Of a stretch of DNA of 5,333 nt, positions 1-5,333 are shown in pieces. The notes under the pieces are model-generated. The model was not told where the DNA came from. It was given only the letters and a program-made list of their open reading frames with translations, and ran no database searches. Each line of letters opens with the position of its first letter. Position 1 is the first letter of the stretch. The DNA lies in NCBI GenBank assembly GCA_002710885.1, contig PAIW01000090.1:3065-8397 (forward strand). Reading direction: 5' to 3'. This DNA is from Chloroflexota bacterium (GTDB lineage: Bacteria; Chloroflexota; Dehalococcoidia; SAR202; UBA11138). The translations under genes were made by a program, and so were the position numbers.

Positions 1-508
1 CTTCGCGCTTGGAATCTAAAAATTCAAACTTGCCATCGCGGGTTTTCGTGCTGTCGATGTCATTGATGTTCTCGCCCAGCATCAGCCTCATTCCGGTGGA
101 ATCAAGGCTATCGGCATACTCGTGAATGTCATTCGAGATTTCCAGCAGTGTAGTTGTGCCGCTCCTGATGGCCTCGATGCACGCGAGCAGTCCGAACACA
201 TTTCGCTCGTCGGGATTCAACAACCCACGGCCGCTAGTGGGAAACCGTAGCGTCGTCGGAAAACCGAAGTCTTCGAGAATCCCTTTATCCGCGGTAGCCT
301 GAAGATGAGTGTGGCAGTTTATCAAGCCAGGAAACACCACCCTGCCACGGCCTTGAATAACCTCAGACTTAGGATGTCGGGACTCTACTTCCAACGAGGG
401 CCCTATGTCCGAGATTCGCCTGTCTTCAATTACGATGCCAGCATTGTAAAGAACCGCGCGTTGATCATTCCCTGTGACGACTGTGGTGTCTTTGATGAGA
501 AGTTTCAT
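1..508 (-). CDS. Amidohydrolase, chlorohydrolase/deaminase type, N-terminal part (runs off the left edge)
   Basis: Reading leftward from the ATG at 508-506, the frame stays open for 169 codons to the window edge, so the C-terminal part is missing. The protein starts MKLLIKDTTVVTG, the small beta-sandwich typical of amidohydrolases, and reaches VVFPGLINCHTHLQAT at about residues 57-72. H66 and H68 form the first metal-binding HxH pair. A following stretch, IEAIRSGTTTLLEIS (about 111-125), matches the usual 'G.TT' strand-2 region. In the family (SsnA, TrzN/AtzA, guanine and cytosine deaminase, MtaD) one metal drives hydrolysis of C-N or C-Cl bonds in the cytoplasm. The later His, Glu and Asp ligands lie outside the window, so the substrate cannot be named. 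An AAAGG Shine-Dalgarno (minus strand, 519-515) sits 6 nt before the ATG. The gene diverges from the cluster to its right. The family call is secure; any particular deaminase is not. Confidence 0.88.
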   Translation of the reverse strand, partial: MKLLIKDTTVVTGNDQRAVLYNAGIVIEDRRISDIGPSLEVESRHPKSEVIQGRGRVVFPGLINCHTHLQATADKGILEDFGFPTTLRFPTSGRGLLNPDERNVFGLLACIEAIRSGTTTLLEISNDIHEYADSLDSTGMRLMLGENINDIDSTKTRDGKFEFLDSKRE

Positions 509-571
509 ATTGTGCCTTTGACCTGATTTCCCCAAGGATAGCACACCTCTCTCGCGACTCTGGCTTGTTGG

Positions 572-599
572 TTGACTTGCGCGCCGATTGAATTACAAT
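572..599 (+). promoter_or_regulatory. Sigma70-like promoter for the rightward cluster
   Basis: TTGACT at 572-577 (-35) and TACAAT at 594-599 (-10) are separated by 16 nt. Each hexamer differs from the E. coli-type consensus at one position. Transcription would start near 606, giving a leader of about 38 nt before the amidohydrolase ATG at 644. The site lies in the divergent gap between the two amidohydrolase genes, where a promoter is expected. I see no equally good promoter for the leftward gene. The match is by eye only; no start site is known. Confidence 0.6.
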
Positions 600-631
600 T
601 CTTCCCAAGCGGCACAATTCACAAGCACCCT

Positions 632-636
632 AGGAG
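632..636 (+). promoter_or_regulatory. Shine-Dalgarno site that fixes the start of the deacetylase-like gene
   Basis: AGGAG lies 7 nt upstream of the ATG at 644. This selects 644 over the in-frame TTG at 572, which has no ribosome binding site and forms the -35 box of the proposed promoter. Confidence 0.8.
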
Positions 637-643
637 CCGAAAT

Positions 644-1783
644 ATGGCGAAATACGAACTGATTATCAAAGGCGGGACCGTCGTTGATCCGTCTCAGAGT
701 ATTCACGAACGCCAAGACGTTGCATTCAACTATGGCAAAATCGCTGCTGTTGAACCTGATATCTCTGGCAACCTCGCGAACGAGATTGTGGACGCCACTG
801 ACGCCATTGTGACTCCCGGCCTGGTCGATCTCCACGTGCACGTGTACTGGGGAGTCGGACATTACGGAATCGAGGCTGACCCAACTCAGGTTGCAAAAGG
901 TGTCACAACTGCTGTCGATGCAGGGTCGGCCGGCGCCTGGACGTTCCCTGCATTCCGTCGTTACGTCATGGAGCGCAGCGCCACTCGTCTATACGCTCTA
1001 CTCAACATATCCTCGATGGGGATGATCTCTCCGAAAATCGGCGAGTTGGAAGACCTTCGCTGGGCAGATGTCGAAGACGCCACGAGCGCGGGACGCGCAA
1101 ACCCAGACCTTATCCTCGGAATAAAAGTCAGGCTGAGCCAACCGCTGACCGCCAATCACGACGTCGATTCTTTGAAACGAGCGATCGAAGCGGCGGAAGA
1201 ACTGGGCAAGTTTGTCATGATCCACGTCGGCAATTCGTTCACGCCGATGCACGAACTAGTCGGCATGCTGAGGCCCGGCGACGTCGTGACCCACGCCTAT
1301 CACGGCAGTTCCCATGGAGCGATGGATGATTCGGGCCGTGTGTACGATGGAATCGTCGAGGCTCAAAAACGTGGTGTGGTGTTTGACATCGGCCACGGAC
1401 GAGGCAGTTTTTCATTTGCATCGGCAGAAAAGGCGTTGGCCCAGAATTTCCTCCCGGGCAACATCAGCAGTGACCTTCACATCTACAACATTGAAGGGCC
1501 AGTGCACGACCAACTCTCCACGTTGTCGAAATTCCTCCACCTGGGCCTTTCATTAGACGAAGTAATTCGACTCAGCACGTCGGCCACAGCCAAGACCATA
1601 GGTCATGCCGACGAGATTGGAACACTCAAACCTGGAGCGGAAGGAGATGCCACAGTCATGCGCGTTTCAGAAGGCAAATTCACATTCGTCGATTCCCTGG
1701 GCGCGACGGTCGAAGGCTCTCAGAAGCTGGAACACGTCGCCACGATTAGGGATGGCAAGCTGTACAAACCCTACCTCTGGTGA
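644..1783 (+). CDS. Amidohydrolase/deacetylase family metallohydrolase (Atu3266/EF_0837-like)
   Basis: The 379-residue protein is complete and has the full ligand set of a binuclear amidohydrolase: HxH at H64/H66 (VDLHVHVYWG), a likely carboxylated bridging lysine K161 (GIKVRLS), H194 (VMIHVGN), H217 (VVTHAYHG) and the catalytic aspartate D277 (SSDLHIYN). A beta-sandwich at the N terminus (MAKYELIIKGGTVVDPS) and C terminus (GTLKPGAEGDATVM, then IRDGKLYKPYLW) brackets the TIM barrel. This arrangement and length fit the group often labelled 'dihydroorotase-like' or 'amidohydrolase/deacetylase', whose member Atu3266 is known to deacetylate N-acetyl-D-amino acids and acetyl-(R)-mandelate. A true dihydroorotase role is unlikely because no pyrimidine genes are nearby. 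The start is the ATG at 644 with AGGAG 7 nt upstream. It is probably a soluble cytoplasmic enzyme, as no signal peptide or membrane segment is seen. It is the first gene of the rightward cluster, 123 bp before ThDP enzyme 1 with no clear terminator between them, so co-transcription is likely. The exact substrate is unknown. Confidence 0.88.
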   Translation: MAKYELIIKGGTVVDPSQSIHERQDVAFNYGKIAAVEPDISGNLANEIVDATDAIVTPGLVDLHVHVYWGVGHYGIEADPTQVAKGVTTAVDAGSAGAWTFPAFRRYVMERSATRLYALLNISSMGMISPKIGELEDLRWADVEDATSAGRANPDLILGIKVRLSQPLTANHDVDSLKRAIEAAEELGKFVMIHVGNSFTPMHELVGMLRPGDVVTHAYHGSSHGAMDDSGRVYDGIVEAQKRGVVFDIGHGRGSFSFASAEKALAQNFLPGNISSDLHIYNIEGPVHDQLSTLSKFLHLGLSLDEVIRLSTSATAKTIGHADEIGTLKPGAEGDATVMRVSEGKFTFVDSLGATVEGSQKLEHVATIRDGKLYKPYLW

Positions 1784-1788
1784 TCTGG

Positions 1789-1817
1789 TTGCCCGACATA
1801 ATTCGATGGAGTATCCT
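1789..1817 (+). promoter_or_regulatory. Possible weak promoter upstream of ThDP enzyme 1
   Basis: TTGCCC (1789-1794) and TATCCT (1812-1817) are 17 nt apart, just after the deacetylase-like stop codon. The matches are modest, and a second weak pair (TTGAAC at 1823-1828, TGAAAT at 1845-1850, 16 nt apart) is about as good. This gap could carry an internal promoter, or the gene may depend on the promoter at 572. Confidence 0.25.
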
Positions 1818-1858
1818 ACGCTTTGAACTCGTAGTATTTAGCGCTGAAATCTTTTCAA

Positions 1859-1887
1859 CCGTCGTGGCGACGGGTGTCCAACGACAC
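1859..1887 (+). other. Two abutting small hairpins in the leader of ThDP enzyme 1
   Basis: CCGTCG (1859-1864) pairs with CGACGG (1868-1873) across a TGG loop. The very next base begins GTGTC (1874-1878), which pairs with GACAC (1883-1887) across a CAAC loop. The second stem ends 7 nt before the AAGGAGG ribosome binding site. No T-run follows, so this is not a normal intrinsic terminator. It could be an mRNA stability or processing element in the gap between co-transcribed genes, or a DNA operator. The pairing is seen directly; the function is unknown. Confidence 0.5.
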
Positions 1888-1894
1888 AGCATCC

Positions 1895-1901
1895 AAGGAG
1901 G
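1895..1901 (+). promoter_or_regulatory. Strong Shine-Dalgarno site that selects a TTG start
   Basis: AAGGAGG is followed by five bases (AAGAA) and then TTG at 1907-1909, in frame with ThDP enzyme 1. The earlier in-frame GTG at 1874 lies inside a hairpin, has no ribosome binding site, and would place this perfect site inside the coding region. Confidence 0.85.
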
Positions 1902-1906
1902 AAGAA

Positions 1907-3544
1907 TTGAACGGTATAGAAGCAGTCGCAAGGATTCTCAAGTTAGAAGGCGTAGAGTGGGTGTCTTGCTTCCCATCTAACAACCTCATCGAGGCGATAG
2001 CTCAGGAAGGCATCCGCCTGACGATGTTCCGTCAGGAACGAGGAGCCATCATGGCAGCAGACGGGTACAGCCGCAGCAGCCACCGAAAGAAGTTCGGCGT
2101 CAACGTAACACAGGGCGGCCCAGGCGCGGAAAACGGTATGGGCGGCATCGCGCAGGCTTACGCGGACAACATTCCAATTCTGTTGATCCCCGGAGGCCCT
2201 CCTCTGGCGTCTTGGAGCGTAAAGCCCAACTTCTCGCCGTCCAGAGTGTATGCCCCCATCAGCAAACAGACCGAGGCAATATTCTCCTCTGGCCAGGTGG
2301 GGAATGTGATGCGACGAGCGTTCCACGCTCTCCGCAACGGGACTGGCGGGCCAGTGGCTGTCGAGACACCAGCGGACATCGCCGCTGCTGAAGTTCCCAG
2401 TGAAGTGCTAGAGAACTACAATCCGCCAAAGCGATCCATAACCTCGCCGTCAAGGTCCGACGTCAAGGAAGCCGTCAAGCTTCTGGTCAACGCCAAACGA
2501 CCAGTGATTTGGGCAGGCGGTGGAGTGCTGTTCGGTGACGCTACCGCCGAATTGAAGCAGTTCGCAGAACTTGCCGATGTCCCAGTGTTCACGACGATGC
2601 AGGGCAAAAGCGCGTTCCCCGAAGACCACCCGTTGTCCCTCGGCGCGGGCAGTGGGGCGACCACACTGCCTGCCCGCAAGTGGCTTCAAGAGAGTGACGT
2701 TCTGTTCGGCCTTGGCACGAGCTTGAGCCACACGGGTTATGGCCAGCCGATTCCTCCAGGAAAGGTCATTATCCATAACTCTGATAACATAACCGACATC
2801 AACAAAGACGAAGCGGCGGACGTTGCGCTTTACGGAGATGTGAAGGCGACCCTCGAAATCGCAATCGACGAGTTGAAAGCCGCCATCGGCGAGGAAGGCC
2901 GCAAGACAGGCGTGGCAAGCGAAATCGCCGAGGTCAGAGAGCAATGGATGGCCGAATGGCACAGTATGTTGGATTCCGACGATGTGCCGATCAACACATA
3001 CCGCGTCGTCGGCGAAATTGACCGCTGCCTGGACAAAACGAACAGCATCGTGACTCACGACGCCGGCGCGCCTCGCGACTCGATCATCCCCTTCTACCAT
3101 GCCACGACCCCCGGCGGTTATATCGGTTGGGGCAAGACGACTCATCTGGGATTCGGCATACCCCTGATGATAGGCGCGAAATTGGCAAATCCCGACAAGT
3201 TCTGCCTCAACCTGATGGGAGACGGAGCCTACGGTATGTCTGCGATGGACCTAGAAACTTCGGTGAGGGCCGGGGCGCCCATCACGACCGTGGTTTTGAA
3301 CAACGGCGGCATGGCGACCTACCCTGGAGGCTACCCCACAGCCCGCGAACTCTACGGCGTCACCGAGATGACCGGAAACTACGCGAGCCAGGCCCAGAAC
3401 ATGGGCGCTGTCGGCATCACTGTGGACGATCCTGCTGAGATGGCTACAGCCCTTGTTGCTGCTCAAAGGCACAACGCCGAAGGCAACACAGTGCTTATCG
3501 ACGTTCACTCGAACTTCGAGTCTAAGAAGTCCCGCTTCGGATAG
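1907..3544 (+). CDS. Thiamine-diphosphate-dependent enzyme 1 (acetolactate synthase/decarboxylase superfamily)
   Basis: The 545-residue protein has the three-domain layout of the pyruvate oxidase/acetolactate synthase superfamily. The N-terminal Pyr domain (about 1-165) carries the cofactor-activating glutamate E44 (FRQERGA) and the GGPGAEN loop (70-76). A central Rossmann-like domain (about 183-325) contains PVIWAGGGVLFG and GKSAFPEDHPL. The C-terminal PP domain (about 360-540) has GDG at 438-440 and NN at 465-466, with D439 and N466 as expected Mg ligands. It therefore looks catalytically complete. Such enzymes decarboxylate 2-oxo acids or make or break C-C bonds next to a carbonyl; the substrate is not readable. 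I start it at the TTG at 1907 because of the AAGGAGG site. This gives MNGIEAVARILKLEGVE, matching MNGVAAMAEILRREGVE of the next gene and equalising both lengths at 545. A true acetolactate synthase is doubtful: no small subunit gene adjoins, and the active-site loop (NNGGMATYPGGYPTAREL) is unlike it. It is probably cytoplasmic and oligomeric, as in the family. Confidence 0.9.
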   Translation: MNGIEAVARILKLEGVEWVSCFPSNNLIEAIAQEGIRLTMFRQERGAIMAADGYSRSSHRKKFGVNVTQGGPGAENGMGGIAQAYADNIPILLIPGGPPLASWSVKPNFSPSRVYAPISKQTEAIFSSGQVGNVMRRAFHALRNGTGGPVAVETPADIAAAEVPSEVLENYNPPKRSITSPSRSDVKEAVKLLVNAKRPVIWAGGGVLFGDATAELKQFAELADVPVFTTMQGKSAFPEDHPLSLGAGSGATTLPARKWLQESDVLFGLGTSLSHTGYGQPIPPGKVIIHNSDNITDINKDEAADVALYGDVKATLEIAIDELKAAIGEEGRKTGVASEIAEVREQWMAEWHSMLDSDDVPINTYRVVGEIDRCLDKTNSIVTHDAGAPRDSIIPFYHATTPGGYIGWGKTTHLGFGIPLMIGAKLANPDKFCLNLMGDGAYGMSAMDLETSVRAGAPITTVVLNNGGMATYPGGYPTARELYGVTEMTGNYASQAQNMGAVGITVDDPAEMATALVAAQRHNAEGNTVLIDVHSNFESKKSRFG

Positions 3545-3576
3545 TGTGATTATGCTTCCTTAGCGCGCATGAGAGG

Positions 3577-3602
3577 GGCGGGTCAATTGGCCCGCCTTTT
3601 TT
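3577..3602 (+). terminator. Intrinsic terminator between the two ThDP genes
   Basis: GGCGGGTC (3577-3584) pairs with GGCCCGCC (3589-3596) through six Watson-Crick pairs, one G-U and a closing C-G, around an AATT loop. A run of six T (3597-3602) follows directly. It begins 32 nt after the ThDP enzyme 1 stop and ends 44 nt before the next ATG. This is a textbook Rho-independent terminator and should reduce or prevent read-through from gene 1 to gene 2. Confidence 0.88.
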
Positions 3603-3633
3603 CAGTTTCAAACATTTTGAATTCCAATCCAAC

Positions 3634-3638
3634 AGGAG
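3634..3638 (+). promoter_or_regulatory. Shine-Dalgarno site that fixes the start of ThDP enzyme 2
   Basis: AGGAG lies 8 nt before the ATG at 3647. The upstream in-frame ATG at 3569 is rejected: it has no ribosome binding site, and its first codons run through the terminator hairpin. Confidence 0.8.
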
Positions 3639-3646
3639 ACATTGGT

Positions 3647-5284
3647 ATGAATGGCGTCGCAGCGATGGCAGAAATCCTTCGGAGAGAAGGCGTCGAGTTC
3701 CTAGCCGCTTTTCCGTATCAACCGTTGATCGAGGAATGCGCCAAGTTGGGTATTCGGCCTGTCCTGTGCAGGCAGGAGCGCATGGGCAGCGCGATTGCCG
3801 ATGGCATCAGCCGAACGACGAATGGCAAGCGAGTCGGCGTGTACTCGATGCAGCACGGGCCAGGCACGGAAAATTCATTCCCCGGCGCGGCGCAGGCGTT
3901 CTCGGATAACGTCCCGACGCTGATGCTACCGGGCGGGCCGGATGTGGGACGTCAGGGTATAAGCCCGGATTTCTTCGCGGTTCCTCATTACGAGCGGGTC
4001 ACAAAATGGGCCGTCCAGGTAAACTCGATTGAGCGTCTTCCGGAGCTCATGCGACGGGCGTTCTACAACCTGCGAACAGGAAAAGGCGGGCCGGTGCTTG
4101 TCGAACTACCGGGAGACGTTGGAGCCACCGAATATCCAGGGAAACTTGGATACGAACCGGTGAGACCCAATCGTTTCGGTCCCGACTCTGCGGACGTTCG
4201 CGAGGTCGTGAAAGTTTTGACGGGAGCCAAAAACCTCGTGATCCATGCCGGCCAGGGCGTCCTTTACGCTGAAGCAACCGATGAACTGGAACAGTTAGCC
4301 GAGCTTCTACAAGCGCCTGTCATGACCACCCTCCCAGGCAAGAGCGGCTTCCCGGAGAATCATCCACTGGCGCTCGGAGCGTCCGCCGTGTCCACAACGA
4401 AGCCGATCTCGGTATTCTTAGATCGCGCCGACGTAGTGTTCGGTATCGGGACGAGCCTGACTCGCACAAGTTACGGTAGGACTATCCCGAACGGCAAGAT
4501 GATTATCCACTCGACCAACGACCCTTCCGATGTGAACAAAGATTACAAGGCCGACCTGGCCCTCCTCGGTGACGCCAAGCTCGTGCTTGAGGCCGTGATC
4601 GCGGAGATCAAAGCTCAGACCAACGGAATCGGCAACCGGAACAACGCCGCCACCGCGTCCGAAGTTCAAGCTGTCAAGCAAGATTGGCTCGACGAATGGA
4701 TGTCCCACTTCACCTCCGACGAAACTCCATTGAATCAGTACCGCATTATCTGGGACTTGATGCACCTCGTCGACAGGACCAACACTATCATCACCCACGA
4801 TGCCGGCAGTCCGCGAGACCAGTTGGTCCCGTTCTGGGAGACTGTGGCGCCAAGAACCTACCAGGGTTGGGGAAAATCGACCCAATTGGGTTACGGTTTG
4901 GGCATCACGATGGGCGCGAAACTGGCCGAGCCAGACAAGCTCTGCGTGAACATCATGGGCGATGCAGCGATAGGCATGGTGGGCATGGACTTTGAGACTG
5001 CCGTTCGCAACAACCTGGGAATCCTCACGATTGTGTTCAACAATGGGGCAATGGCGATTGAGCGCAACTCGATGCCAATTGCAATCGAGAAATTCGGAAC
5101 AGTCTATCAGGGTGGCGATTATCGAAGCGTAGCGAAAGCCCTGGGCGGTTGGGGCGTGCGAGTCGAGCAGCCGGAACAGATCGTCCCGTCACTTCAACAG
5201 GCTATTGAGGTCACAAAAACTGGCACGCCAGCGTTGGTCGAGTTCATTGTGAAGGAAGGGTTCGACTTCTCGCGCTATCCGTAG
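3647..5284 (+). CDS. Thiamine-diphosphate-dependent enzyme 2 (paralogue of the preceding gene)
   Basis: This 545-residue protein is co-linear with ThDP enzyme 1 and, by eye, roughly half identical to it. The Pyr domain has E44 (CRQERMG) and HGPGTEN (70-76). The central domain has LVIHAGQGVLYAEA and GKSGFPENHPL. The PP domain has ITHDAGSPRDQ (381-391), GWGKSTQLGYG, then GDA at 438-440 and NN at 465-466. D439 and N466 should bind Mg, so the enzyme looks active although the third residue of the usual GDG is Ala. The segment GDAAIGMVGMDFETAVRNNL resembles the GDSAFGFSGME-type motif of oxalyl-CoA decarboxylase and 2-hydroxyacyl-CoA lyase, but I do not claim that activity. After the Asn pair it reads GAMAIERNSMPIAIEKFG, quite unlike its paralogue, which points to a different substrate. 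The start is the ATG at 3647 with AGGAG 8 nt upstream. A terminator lies just before it and I see no clear promoter in the remaining 44 nt, so how it is transcribed is open. Confidence 0.9.
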   Translation: MNGVAAMAEILRREGVEFLAAFPYQPLIEECAKLGIRPVLCRQERMGSAIADGISRTTNGKRVGVYSMQHGPGTENSFPGAAQAFSDNVPTLMLPGGPDVGRQGISPDFFAVPHYERVTKWAVQVNSIERLPELMRRAFYNLRTGKGGPVLVELPGDVGATEYPGKLGYEPVRPNRFGPDSADVREVVKVLTGAKNLVIHAGQGVLYAEATDELEQLAELLQAPVMTTLPGKSGFPENHPLALGASAVSTTKPISVFLDRADVVFGIGTSLTRTSYGRTIPNGKMIIHSTNDPSDVNKDYKADLALLGDAKLVLEAVIAEIKAQTNGIGNRNNAATASEVQAVKQDWLDEWMSHFTSDETPLNQYRIIWDLMHLVDRTNTIITHDAGSPRDQLVPFWETVAPRTYQGWGKSTQLGYGLGITMGAKLAEPDKLCVNIMGDAAIGMVGMDFETAVRNNLGILTIVFNNGAMAIERNSMPIAIEKFGTVYQGGDYRSVAKALGGWGVRVEQPEQIVPSLQQAIEVTKTGTPALVEFIVKEGFDFSRYP

Positions 5285-5299
5285 AGACCCGAAAACTGA

Positions 5300-5328
5300 G
5301 TAGAGGCGGGTTTGAAACCCGTTTCTAC
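5300..5328. repeat. Long palindrome after ThDP enzyme 2 (possible terminator or dispersed repeat)
   Basis: The arms GTAGAGGCGGGTTT (5300-5313) and AAACCCGTTTCTAC (5315-5328) pair over their whole length, with two G-U pairs at 5305/5323 and 5306/5322. In reality the loop would be about TTGAA. It begins 16 nt after the stop codon of ThDP enzyme 2. Only two T follow, then CAA and the window edge, so it is not a canonical intrinsic terminator. The design, a GTAGRGGCGGGTTT arm and its complement, resembles extragenic palindromes that occur in many copies in some environmental genomes; that is recollection, not tested here. Confidence 0.7.
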
Positions 5329-5333
5329 TTCAA

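Noticed and set aside
305..526. 73-residue plus-strand reading frame
   Set aside because: It lies antisense to the start of the leftward amidohydrolase, whose HTH motif, beta-sandwich and ribosome binding site are convincing. The plus-strand product resembles no family.
572..643. 24-residue N-terminal extension of the deacetylase-like protein
   Set aside because: It would start at a TTG inside the proposed -35 box, has no ribosome binding site and carries no family signature. ATG 644 has AGGAG at good spacing.
1816..1834. Hairpin CTACG...CGTAG after the deacetylase-like gene as a terminator
   Set aside because: The stem has only 5 bp with a 9-nt loop and is followed by TATTTA, not a T-run. 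It is too weak to call.
2450..3145. 231-residue minus-strand reading frame opposite ThDP enzyme 1
   Set aside because: It is antisense to clearly conserved ThDP-enzyme sequence. A similar antisense frame occurs opposite the paralogue (4418-4885), as expected from shared codon bias.
3569..3646. 26-residue N-terminal extension of ThDP enzyme 2
   Set aside because: It would be translated through the terminator hairpin and T-run, lacks a ribosome binding site, and breaks the equal-length alignment with the paralogue.
1907..5284. Calling the ThDP pair acetolactate synthase large subunits (ilvB/ilvG)
   Set aside because: The domain layout and catalytic glutamate fit the superfamily, but no small subunit or other branched-chain gene is present and the loops after the Asn pair differ. 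A generic ThDP-enzyme label is safer.
1907..5284. Recent tandem duplication or assembly artefact
   Set aside because: The two ThDP genes differ at roughly half their residues and have unrelated flanking gaps, so this is an old duplication, not a repeat error.

Overview
This window is a piece of bacterial chromosome or contig carrying a small catabolic-looking cluster: two metal-dependent amidohydrolases in divergent orientation, followed by two tandem, paralogous thiamine-diphosphate (ThDP) enzymes. The DNA is bacterial in style: moderately GC-rich by eye, densely coding, with Shine-Dalgarno sites, one TTG start, a sigma70-type promoter and an intrinsic terminator. I see no phage, IS, CRISPR, tRNA or rRNA features. 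The taxon is not fixed by the sequence. The enzyme mix and the palindrome at the right end remind me of environmental Chloroflexota (SAR202/Dehalococcoidia-like), but that is only a low-confidence inference.

Layout. Bases 1-508 (minus strand) hold the N-terminal 169 residues of an amidohydrolase of the chlorohydrolase/nucleobase-deaminase type; the gene runs off the left edge. A 135-bp divergent intergenic region (509-643) holds a good sigma70-like promoter for the rightward genes. Bases 644-1783 encode a complete 379-residue binuclear amidohydrolase/deacetylase of the Atu3266/EF_0837 type. A 123-bp gap (1784-1906) carries two abutting small hairpins just before a strong Shine-Dalgarno. Bases 1907-3544 encode ThDP enzyme 1, which I start at a TTG. 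A 102-bp gap (3545-3646) carries an intrinsic terminator. Bases 3647-5284 encode ThDP enzyme 2. The last 49 bp hold a near-perfect long palindrome. No gene-free stretch exceeds 300 bp.

How the parts fit. With the starts chosen from ribosome binding sites, both ThDP enzymes are exactly 545 residues. Their catalytic glutamate (E44), diphosphate/Mg motif (438-440) and Asn pair (465-466) fall at identical positions, so they are a co-linear, old tandem duplication. Both look catalytically competent, but they differ around the active site (GDG versus GDA, and the loop after the Asn pair), which suggests different substrates. A plausible but unproven reading is that the hydrolases open or deacylate an amide or ester and the ThDP enzymes decarboxylate or cleave the resulting 2-oxo acid or acyl compound. 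No regulatory subunit of acetolactate synthase, no transporter and no regulator gene is present in the window.
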